Below, in pieces: positions 1-8,619 of a stretch of 64,000 bases of DNA (position 1 is its first letter; each line of letters begins with the position of its first letter). This DNA comes from Polytrichum commune (taxonomy: Eukaryota; Streptophyta; Polytrichopsida; Polytrichales; Polytrichaceae): NCBI GenBank assembly GCA_950295325.1, contig OX485803.1, positions 45,401,554 to 45,465,553 on the forward strand. Direction: 5' to 3'. The position numbers were made by a program, and so were the translations under genes. The notes below the pieces were generated by a model. It worked only from the letters and a program-made list of their open reading frames with translations. It had not been told where the DNA came from and did no database searches.

Positions 1-1460
1 ACCGAAACAAGAAGCTTAAAAAGGCCGTCCGTGGCTTTTATTCGATTTGCAAAACATGGTGAGGCTGTTTTGGCATGGTCCATTTTGTCATGGATGATTG
101 TAAGGACTTCCAAAGGCCTGGAGATGGACAAAGCTCTATTTGTGTAGTAATCATTACGGTGTGCCTCTTGCATGTTCACATGCTTGAAATAGTTCATTTG
201 ATGTGCGGCATAGGACTCTGTCCCCATCGTGTGTGCATCTCGAAGGCGTTTCAACTTCTCGCATTTGGAACAACGGGCAAATTTGTCGCCTCGTCTTTTT
301 GTGATGTATTCGCTAAAGTGAGATTTTTTGATAGCACTCAGTTTCGACAACGAAATAGGGTCCAACCCGGCCTTCTCGCCAACTGCGTTTACGTCCAACA
401 ATATGTCTTTCCATTTCGTGCCTGTAGGAAGAACCTTCTCCACAACCTTTTCACCGGTTGCGAGTGTCCGTGTTTTGTGCGGCATTGCATCGGCAAGGGG
501 GACAATGATGGTTGCCAGAGTGGCTGTTGCTTGTCTCGTTGCTTCTCTTGGTTTCTTTAAACCCGTGTTCCCATGGTGACGGGCACGGCGGCCTTCATTG
601 GCATACGCGGCTTGTCTATAAAATTCCGCTTTCGACACACCGTGAATGGTGTACCATGCCGTACAACACACGTCTATGCTCTCAAGGGTGATGACCTTGC
701 GACCCGCTCCGTTCACATGTATCGCCCTATGGACATCAAGTTTTTTGGTGGATCTTAGACGGAAATCTCCAAGCCACATTTCTTCACGGATGGCCTTCAA
801 TTTATCTCTTGGGAACAATTGGCAACAACGATGTACACAACAATCCTTCGTAGCAACTTCTCTAATAGACTCCTCACAGAGCAACCTTTGACGTTTACAC
901 TTATTTGCAGACGGAGTAGGACGTGTCAATGTTTCGTACTTCCGAAGGCCTTTGCGTGGCCGAATGTTTGCTTGGAGCTCCTGTTGGATTTGGACGTGTC
1001 GTCGCTCATGGTCGCGCAAACTAACCCCCTCAATTGTCACATTCCTCAACGGCCACCTTCGCAACGAGAACCTATGAGTTGGATTGACTTCCGAATGTAC
1101 AAGTGATTCTAATATAACAACTCCAACGTCCTCGGTGCCAAGGGAGTGTTCATCAATGCAATCTTGTGGATGTGTGTTACGACAAATACCCTCCGCCACA
1201 GCAACTCCACTGTCATTAACAAGTACCACATCCAAATTCACCCATGAAGCTCGTGAAAGCCCCGCACATTCCACAATGGGGCAAAAAGGGTCAGATGGCG
1301 AAGGACTCCCCAAATGACCTTCATCTGCACTGTCATCAAAACTATCCTCCCCGACAATGTCTAGTTCATCCCCAGACAGAGATTGGGTGCTGCCCATGTC
1401 TTCAGAGAAGGAATCCCCTCTTCCACCAACTCCCTCCATTGCGCCTACACAAATGCACAT
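1..1460 (-). CDS. Transposase-like protein, 3' end cut by window edge
   Basis: Reading the minus strand from ATG at 1460 (or the in-frame ATG at 1439) there is no stop for at least 479 codons down to base 1, so the gene continues outside the window. An in-frame stop lies just upstream (1467-1469). The N-terminus is acidic. Counting from 1439, a Cys-rich block KDCCVHRCCQLFPRDKL lies near residue 200, a KFARCSKCEKLKRLRDAH zinc-knuckle-like block near 384-401, and LTIIHDKMDHAKT near 446-458. This order (CC..xxCC..F, later F-KC--C--LK, then IIxDxMDxxKT) is what I know from transposon-borne proteins that carry a DUF7869-type domain in plants, oomycetes and animals. I infer a DNA-transposon protein; the C-terminal catalytic part is not visible. 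The palindrome array starts about 165 bases upstream of the start codon. Confidence 0.6.
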   Translation of the reverse strand, partial: MCICVGAMEGVGGRGDSFSEDMGSTQSLSGDELDIVGEDSFDDSADEGHLGSPSPSDPFCPIVECAGLSRASWVNLDVVLVNDSGVAVAEGICRNTHPQDCIDEHSLGTEDVGVVILESLVHSEVNPTHRFSLRRWPLRNVTIEGVSLRDHERRHVQIQQELQANIRPRKGLRKYETLTRPTPSANKCKRQRLLCEESIREVATKDCCVHRCCQLFPRDKLKAIREEMWLGDFRLRSTKKLDVHRAIHVNGAGRKVITLESIDVCCTAWYTIHGVSKAEFYRQAAYANEGRRARHHGNTGLKKPREATRQATATLATIIVPLADAMPHKTRTLATGEKVVEKVLPTGTKWKDILLDVNAVGEKAGLDPISLSKLSAIKKSHFSEYITKRRGDKFARCSKCEKLKRLRDAHTMGTESYAAHQMNYFKHVNMQEAHRNDYYTNRALSISRPLEVLTIIHDKMDHAKTASPCFANRIKATDGLFKLLVS

Positions 1461-1625
1461 GAAACCTCAACAAACATGGACACAACGTAAGGGTCCAAAA
1501 AAATCAAATATTGGAAAATGCAAAACATCACGATAAATGGGGACACTGAGGATCAAGACATTTGCAACACAAATGCAATGTGAGCTCCCAATACTATGCG
1601 CCAGTCCACAAAATGTTCCACAAAA

Positions 1626-2792
1626 TATTTTGGGTGGGAGTTTGGGTCGGCCGACCTAAACCCTGTGGCACCAGGGATTGAGGGCCATCCACACCTTGCC
1701 CGTGGGATAGGGTCGGGTTCCGGTCGACCGACTCAAACCTTGTACAATGATGGGTTGAGGGCCATTTAGAATTCCATCACGCTGTGGGGAAAATTTTGGG
1801 TCGACCGACCCAATCCTTGTCATGGTCAACTACAACCTCCGAAACTGGGGAAGGGGTTGGGTCGACCGACCCAATCTTTGACGGGGTTAATCCACCCACA
1901 CTGGATAGGGGTTTGGGTTGGTCGACCCAAACTTTCACAGGCTAAATCCATCCACACTGGGAAGGGGTTTGGGTCGACCGACCCAAACTTTCACAGGGTA
2001 AACCCACCACACTCGGAAGGGGTTTGGGTCGGTCGACCCAAACTTTCACAGGGTAAGTCCACCCACACTGGGAAAGGGTTTGGGTCGGTCGACCCAAACT
2101 TTCACAGTGTAAATCCACCCACACTGGGATGAGGTTTGGGTCGCTCGACCCAAACATTACATATGATGGGATAAGGTTCCTACTCTGTCCGTCCAAACCT
2201 TCTGAGTACCTTGGGTAAGGGCCATTAACAATTCGTTCACGATGTGCGAAAAAGTTTGGGTCGACCGACCCAAACCTTCTGAAAGGTTTTACGATAAACG
2301 CCCATAGTGGGGTAGGGGTTTGGGTCGACCGACCCAAATCTCAGAAGGGTCAGACTAGACCCCCCCCCCAACACTAGTGAAGGGGTTTGGGTCGACCGAC
2401 CCAAACCTCACAAGGGTCAGACTAGACCCCCCCCCCCCCCCAAACACTAGTGAAGGGGTTTGGGTCGACCGACCCAAACCTCACAAGGGTCAGACTAGAC
2501 CCCCCCCCCCCAACACTAGTGAAGGGGTTTGGGTCGATCGACCCAAACCTCACAAGGGTCAGGCTAGACCCCCCCCCCCAACACTAGTGAAGGGGTTTGG
2601 GTCGACCGACCCAAACCTCACAAGGGTGAGACTAGAACCCGCCCACACTAGTGGAGGGGTTTGGGTCGATCGACCCAAACCTCAGAATGGTCAGACTAGA
2701 ACCCGCCCACACTAGTGGAGGGGTTTGGGTCGACCGACCCAAACCTCACAAGGGTCAGACTGAAACCCGCCAACACTAGTGTCGACCGACGT
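1626..2792. repeat. Array A: tandem palindromes, about 17 copies
   Basis: About 17 copies of a 20-bp inverted repeat, TTTGGGTCG-NN-CGACCCAAA, spaced roughly 55-70 bases apart. The centre is AC, GT, AT, CT or GC. Copies from 1626 to 2200 are diverged and linked by spacers such as CTTTCACAGGGTAA. Copies from 2320 to 2760 form near-identical units of about 68 bases, each with a C homopolymer of variable length (8-14) or its degenerate form and ACACTAGTG. The array lies upstream of the minus-strand transposase-like ORF. The same palindrome recurs throughout the gene at 5.5-14.3 kb. Confidence 0.95.
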
Positions 2793-3599
2793 ATAATACA
2801 GCGTATAATGCGGCGTATAATGCAGCGGATATTGAGAGGTGTGTGGAATTTCATCTCATTGCAAAGTTCACTGCGGACTTGCATGCTGTGAATAGGTCCT
2901 CATGAACAACAGCGTGAACGAACCTCGAAGTACAGCTCCGACTAAGAGTTCTCTCTACGAATTCAGGAGTGGGAGAAGAGCAAAAAAGAACCAACTTTTG
3001 GGGGGTGCGCCCCTTTATACTATCCACCTCCACTTGCCCGACTTCCTCATTGGATGCCTTTCCCGCCTTCTTATTTCAAACCTCCTGACAGAATTCCCCG
3101 TTTTCTGTTTATTGTAGAAAATGCGCATCTTTCAATGCCCCTCTCATACCCCAGCCGTCATATGTCTTAGTCTATGATATTTAATCTTTTTTTGGTTTTG
3201 TGTGTATATGACATACGACATTGGGAGGAAGGGTGGCGGCCACATTAATTTTTTCAAGTGTCACAACGGTATATTTTAACCAATATGTATACCCAACCAC
3301 AACTCCATTCAATGCTTTCAAGTGCAAACCTATTTAGGTGGGGTTGGGGCCATTTGGAGGTTGCAATTATGAGAGAGTTTCCAAGGCTTGAGGCCATTGT
3401 CATGATGAATAAAATTATTTATTTGTCTCCCCTAAACCCTAAACCCTAGAACATTGCGGCTCTGTTATCTCGCATGGAAGTGTGGCAATGATAAACGTAT
3501 GTGGACGTTGTTAAGGGGATACTAACTAGCAATGTCGCTTTTTGGTTCAATCTTTTAATGTTATTTCAATCCATCCTCAAGTTCACTTCAAGTTTACTA
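2793..3599. other. Intergenic, no gene seen
   Basis: No convincing coding sequence. It starts with a short run of GTATAATGCGGC-type repeats (2800-2830). A telomere-like run, CCTAAACCCTAAACCC, is at 3431-3449. The rest is AT-rich unique-looking sequence. Confidence 0.6.
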
Positions 3600-4447
3600 A
3601 TGTGTGTGACCAAAACATCCAAAGTTGGACCCTAAACCCTTATAACATCCACAACATGAAATACGTATTGACAAAATACAAAACCAATTAGTATATCATG
3701 TTTAAACGTCCCAAATAACATATTAACATGATCAAGATTGTATTTACTATAACCTTCCTATTAGACTCTTCTTCATATTATGCAAACAATATCTGTTATA
3801 TCTTTCTCCATTATCCAATACATGTGGAGGGAACAATGAATAAGAACATGATTGCGTGAATGGCTTCATTTGATGTTGTGCTTCTCTTATTTACTTTTGC
3901 ATCACATTCCATATATTAAATACATCATGAACCATGGTTTATTGGCGACTATGTGATTCCCTAAAGTGAGCAAAACATCCAAAGTTGAACCCCTTACCCC
4001 TAATAACATCCACAACATTTCATGTTATTTGAATAAACACAAGACCATTCACTATATCACGTTTAAACGTCCGTAATAACAAATAAACATAATCAAGATC
4101 GTTTTTTCTATTACCTTCCAGTAAAAACCTATTCTCACCAGTAAGTCAATGTTATATGTTAATATTGGATAGATTAATATGTTATAAACCTAACTCCTAA
4201 ACCCTAAACCCTAAACCCTAAATACAAAAATTCGTAGTTGTTCACTGCTACCTCCACATACAAACAACATGAACTTTATCTTGCGCCATTATGTAATATA
4301 CGTGGAGGGAACATTCAATAACAACATGATTGCGTCAAAGGGCTTCATTTGATATTGTGGTTCTCCGATTTACTTTTATATCACATTCGAAGTACATATA
4401 TCACGATCCATGGTTTATTGGCGACTATGTGATTCATTCAAGTGAGT
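3600..4447. repeat. Diverged tandem duplication, two units
   Basis: Two units of roughly 370 and 480 bases share a sequence of blocks in the same order: CAAAACATCCAAAGTTG, ATAACATCCACAACAT, TATATCA-GTTTAAACGTCC, GTGGAGGGAACA, AACATGATTGCGT, and finally TTTATTGGCGACTATGTG. Unit 1 is about 3600-3967 and unit 2 about 3968-4447. No ORF is conserved between them, so this is non-coding duplication or an old element. Confidence 0.7.
4196..4222. repeat. Interstitial telomere-like repeat
   Basis: Four tandem CCTAAAC units at 4196-4222, the Arabidopsis-type plant telomere motif. Shorter runs are at 3431-3449 and 24811-24829. They sit in intergenic or intronic DNA and may be telobox promoter motifs or repair scars. 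Confidence 0.8.
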
Positions 4448-4882
4448 ATGTAAGGGATTTACTAAAAACTTGAGCATGTTAGCATTTCGACATAAGGATC
4501 ATGCAATTCCAAACCCTGAGAAAATGCTCTTGGGGAAGGTATACATTTAGCAAACACATTCAAATATCCTAAATTTCCGAATTTCATGTTGGGGGACGGG
4601 GGTTATATTTTTTATTCATTGCATATTGTGTGAGTTCTTGGCATCATTGGTAAAGTCTAAATGTCAACGATTACATCGTTAAATGTCACGCAATTGTATT
4701 ATTTTTCTAACTTGCTCAAACAAAAGAGAAACCAATGATTTCAACTTGTTTGGGAAATTTAGGTTATGGTGTCATGTGAGTAGGGGTTAAGTCTTAGTTT
4801 TAGCATAACGTTGCGTTGTAAAAATGCATTAGTTGTATAAATGGTTTCATTTTGTAGAATACCGCATTTGATGTGCACCTTA

Positions 4883-5413
4883 TGGGGCATTCCCACTTGA
4901 CATTAGTTAGAAGTAGTATTAGTCTAAATGCGGTTTTAGTTATCTAGGTTTCACACATATGGCTCTTTTTAGTGCCGAGCCTAGGTGGCAAATGATGTGG
5001 CATGGCTTAAAAGTGGAGGTTTTAAGCCTCAACCACCGACGCTCCCATCGGTACCTAAACATTAGGCAAGAATATAGGAATTTTAAAAGTGTCGCCTCCC
5101 ACCCTTGTGATTGGTTGCTTTTTAGTCTTAGCTATGAGGGCACGAGGAGCTTCATTAACAAAAACCGATGGTAAGATAGGTGAGTAGTAAGGCATTTGGG
5201 GATGGGACAAAAACTACCCAACATTCATTGCTTGGTAGATAAAACCATGAACATGTGTGAAAGCTACTTAACTAAAACCTACTTGAAAATCTCCGGAGCA
5301 AGTTCTTGTAGGTGCATTGGGATAGTTGGATGCCTCCGCTATAACCGAGGGAGCTTTACCCGGTCTTTATAAAATAGTGAGGGTCTTAACTAAAGTCAAG
5401 TGGGAATGCCCCA
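4883..5413. mobile_element. PIF/Harbinger-like MITE, 531 bp, TTA target duplication
   Basis: The ends are inverted: TGGGGCATTCCCACTTGAC at 4883 and its complement ending at 5413, with similarity running on for about 28 bases. TTA directly flanks both ends (4880-4882 and 5414-5416). A 3-bp TTA/TAA target duplication is typical of PIF/Harbinger elements. No transposase is encoded; the 71-codon ORF inside (4959-5174) has no recognisable motif. A TATA-like TTTATAAAATAG lies inside near 5367, upstream of the putative 5' UTR of the next gene. Confidence 0.75.
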
Positions 5414-5539
5414 TTAGGGTACTCCAAAGTGTCTTGAAAATACTAATGCCCGCTAAGGGTTTACAGTTTGGCTTTAGGATTTAGGGTTCCCCGTAATCCT
5501 AATTCCGTTGGTGCCCTAATCCCGTTGGCACCCTATTCG

Positions 5540-6525
5540 TGCGGTTGGGGGCCAATTCCCGAGGCATACAAAACCCCAGCCGTCACAACTTTTCGCTCTT
5601 TCTCTCTCTCTCCGCGCCAAGCATTCGCTCCGCGCCTCTTGTGGAAGCGCCGCCTCTCCTGAAGCGCCGCTTTCGCGAAGCGCCGTGGCGATTCAGGGTG
5701 GCGATTTTCTTCTCTTCCCTCCCTTCTTGTTGCTTTGGCGCCTACTGATTCTTCTCCTTCCCTCCCTTCTCTTGCTGTAGAAGTTAGGAAGTGTTTGCAA
5801 TAGAACAGAAACCTAAGGAGAGAGTTTTAGAGTGCGTGAGAGTTAGTAGAGTGATTGTTGTAGAGTGAAGTAAGTAGAAGATTGTTGAAGGGTTTTCCAA
5901 CATTCTAAGCTTGCGGGTTTTGGAGGCTGTATTGTAGTTGGAGAGTTTGTGAGATTTAGGAGTTCTATAAGATAATCAGGAGGTGTTTGAGAGATACAAA
6001 AGTCATTTGAGAGAGTCAGTCATTGTTTTGAGAGATTCACTTGTTCTTAGGGATTCAGAGGTTGTTTGAAACACTCAATTGTTGTTTGAGAGATACAAAA
6101 GTCATTTGAGAGAGTCAGTCATTGTTTTGAGAGATTCACTTGTTCTTAGGGATTCAGAGGTTGTTTGAAACACTCAATTGTTGTTTGAGAGATACAAAAG
6201 TCATTTGAGAGAGTCAGTCATTGTTTTGAGAGATTCACTTGTTCTTAGGGATTCAGAGGTTGTTTGAAACACTCAATTGTTGTTTGAGAGATATCTAAGT
6301 CATTTGAGAGAGTCAGTTATTGTTTTGAGAGATTCACTTGTTCTTAGAGATTCAGAGGTTGTTTGAAGTATTGAATTGTTGTTTGAGAGATTCAAAAGAG
6401 ATCTAGGAGTTGTATGAGAGATTGTGGATTTGTGTGAGAGGTTACATTCAACTGTTTCTGTGTTATTGGAAGAAGAACACCTGTTCTAAAGCAACTGTTT
6501 ACAACAACTGCTACATACAACAAAG
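5540..6525 (+). promoter_or_regulatory. Probable promoter and 5' UTR exon of the ParB-MTase-FCP1-like gene
   Basis: A GC- and pyrimidine-rich stretch (TTTCTCTCTCTCTCCGCGCC near 5590) is followed by purine-rich, ATG-poor sequence with 99-base tandem repeats. It ends at a good donor, CAAAG|GTATTT, with GT at 6526-6527. The downstream acceptor TTCTTACAG at 7285-7293 abuts the ATG of the coding region, so I infer a non-coding first exon. The transcription start is not determined. Confidence 0.45.
5985..6385 (+). repeat. 99-bp tandem repeat, four copies
   Basis: Units starting TTTGAGAGATACAAAAGTC recur at about 5985, 6085, 6184 and 6283. Three are nearly identical and the fourth is diverged. They lie inside the inferred 5' UTR exon. 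The unit is rich in GAGAG and ATTGTTTTGAG. Confidence 0.9.
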
Positions 6526-7293
6526 GTATTTTCTTTTATTATATGCAATAAGTGTTTGTCAATTGAAGGTATTGTAGCATACACAACGCATAAGCATTGT
6601 ATATGCTACGTGCCAACTTTTAAAAATTACATTAAAATAGGAAAGTTTGGGGAGACGACCCAAACACGGCCACAGGTTTGGGTCGGTCGATCCAAACACA
6701 GCCTCTTGTTTGGGTCGACTGACCCAAACACAGTCTCTTGTTTGGATCGACCGACCCAAACACAAAACAAAGCATCATGTTTGGGCCGAACGACCCAAAC
6801 ACGGCCACAGGTTTGGGTCGGTCGATCCAAACACAGCCTCTTGTTTGGGTCGACTGACCCAAACACAGTCTCTTGTTTGGATCGACCGACCCAAACACAA
6901 AACAAAGCATCATGTTTGGGCCGAACGACCCAAACACAGCCTCTTGTTTGGGTCGACCGACCCAAACACAAAACAAAGCATCATGTTTGGGCCGAACGAC
7001 CCAAACAACGTCTTCTAATTATAAACTCATAAAGAAATCCATGATTTTTGCATCAATATAAAATTCACATCCACTAAAAAATAATAATCAAGGAATGTAT
7101 CAAGGAAAAGTATCAAGTAATCCTGCATGTCACAAACAATATAAAATGCAAATCCACCCAATAATCAAAACATTCTTATTATCAATACAAATGATGCTGA
7201 AATATATAAATATACAATCCACCTAAACCTATTCATGTCGTAGATGTTTGGGTCGAACGACCGAAACTAACATTGCACATTATTTTCTTACAG
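6526..7293 (+). other. Inferred 5' UTR intron
   Basis: Bounded by CAAAG|GTATTT and TTTTCTTACAG|ATG. It contains palindrome array B and a lone palindrome near 7246. Without transcript data the donor is an inference; the acceptor is strong, with a clear T-rich tract. Confidence 0.5.
6644..7013. repeat. Array B: 11 palindromes with higher-order repeat
   Basis: Eleven copies of the 20-bp inverted repeat, many with one arm mutated (TTTGGGCCGAACGACCCAAA, TTTGGATCGACCGACCCAAA), separated by short spacers ending CACAGCCTCTTG, CACAGTCTCTTG or CACAAAACAAAGCATCATG. A block of four is repeated with a period of about 135 bases. One more copy lies at 7246-7266. The array is inside the inferred 5' UTR intron. 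Confidence 0.95.
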
Positions 7294-8619
7294 ATGGCTC
7301 CAAAGAAAAGACCCGGCGAAAGGTGGTTCATGCCTGCGCCGGACATGTTGTGGCAGGAGCACGAAACCCCGCAGGATGACTCCTATTCCCCTAAGGACGG
7401 GCTTGTCCTCGCGTGGTCTATACAAGTGGTTAAGGGTTCGCAATACAAAATGATTTTTGTTGTGAAGGTTGGGACCGTGGAGAAGCACACATGGGCTACT
7501 CTTACGGGGTGGGAGGTGGCATCGGTTCAGTCTCTTGGAGACTACGTGGATGTCATCCTCGAGAACAACGCTGTCCAGAACGCGCATATGTTTATGCACC
7601 AGTTCTCCGAACCCTTTGACGCTATCTATGCAAAAGAAACATGTGTAGAACCAGACGTCATCAAACCGGAGTCCATATTCATCGATAACAGTACATCGAA
7701 CACAAAGGTGTCGAGCAGATTCACGAAACTAAAGCATGCAATCAGCGTGCTCAACAAAGCCCTGCAAAGCAAAACCAAGTCTCAGCAACCCGTGAGGCGG
7801 AAAGCAACCACAGAGGAAGGAGCAGGGTCGTCAAGACCTCAATCGGTGAGGAAGCCGCGACCAGTACCGGCTGACTCGCGGAGGACCACTCCCTCCCAAA
7901 CACCTGCGGATAGCGAGACGCCTACACCTTCTGGGAGTCGTCAAACAACTCCATCCAAGAGGGGGAGAGAGTCATCTGTGATGACTGACGAGCCAGTCTC
8001 ACCGGAGTTGCGCATGCCGAAGCCCGGCGAAGAGGTGGATGCAGGGGAGCTGCAGAAAATCGTGAACAATTTCACGACGAAATGCTCCCACTGTTTTTTC
8101 ATGGGCAGGGATTTTAAGTTCGACGTGAACATCAGCCAGTGCCATCTAGCGCCACCGGAGAAGTGTGTCCGGGCAAAGGAGGACGCCTACGTTGACTGGA
8201 TAATCACGCAGATCGTTTGCGAGCAGTTTAAAGACAACAGGCAAACGATAGTAGTGATGCCACAGGGTCTCAAGAAAATGCCTACACCTGAAATGTGGCC
8301 CACAATTCAGAAGGGCGATTTTTGGCTGATAGACGGCCAGCACAGCGTGGAGGCATCCAAGAAAATCCAACTCATGAATGAGTGGGATGATCCGAACAAT
8401 CAGAAGGAAAAGCTGAAGGTTTGGAAGGCACTAGTGGTGTGGTCTGACGACGAGACCAAGCTCAGCGACATCTCCCGGTACTTCAATATGGGAAATAAGA
8501 AGAGGGCCTACCAAGCTTCCTGGATAAGGAATATCATGGCCTCGCGGGAGGTGTGGGAGTTCTATGGTAGGCCTCCCAAGGAGAGGGAGAATGCGAAGGA
8601 CAAGAATCCCAAATGGGAG
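7294..8619 (+). CDS. Exon 1: ParB-like domain
   Basis: 442 codons, from ATG after TTTTCTTACAG to WE|GTGAGT (donor GT at 8620). Residues 1-145 are well folded in appearance but unrecognised (MAPKKRPGERWFMPAPDMLW at the start). Residues about 157-230 are low-complexity, Ser/Pro/Lys-rich. Residues about 250-440 hold FWLIDGQHSVEASKKI, then KVWKALVVWSDDETKLSDISRYFN and KRAYQASWIRNIM. The DGQH core followed by a helix and then an xVxxSDDE segment resembles the ParB/sulfiredoxin-like fold that precedes methylases in phage and bacterial ParB-MTase fusions. Whether the ParB fold keeps nuclease or CTPase activity cannot be told; the usual DGHHR/DGQHR arginine is Ser here. Confidence 0.6.

Noticed and set aside
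75-1462. Plus-strand ORFs over 1-1462
   Set aside because: Shadows of the minus-strand transposase-like ORF that is open through the whole region.
1857-2715. ORFs of 90-130 codons within array A on both strands
   Set aside because: They are translations of the palindrome (WVGRPK, FGSVDPN, LGRSTQT), which lacks stops in all frames; no independent coding evidence.
6556-7061. Overlapping ORFs in array B
   Set aside because: Same cause: open frames of the tandem palindrome inside an intron.
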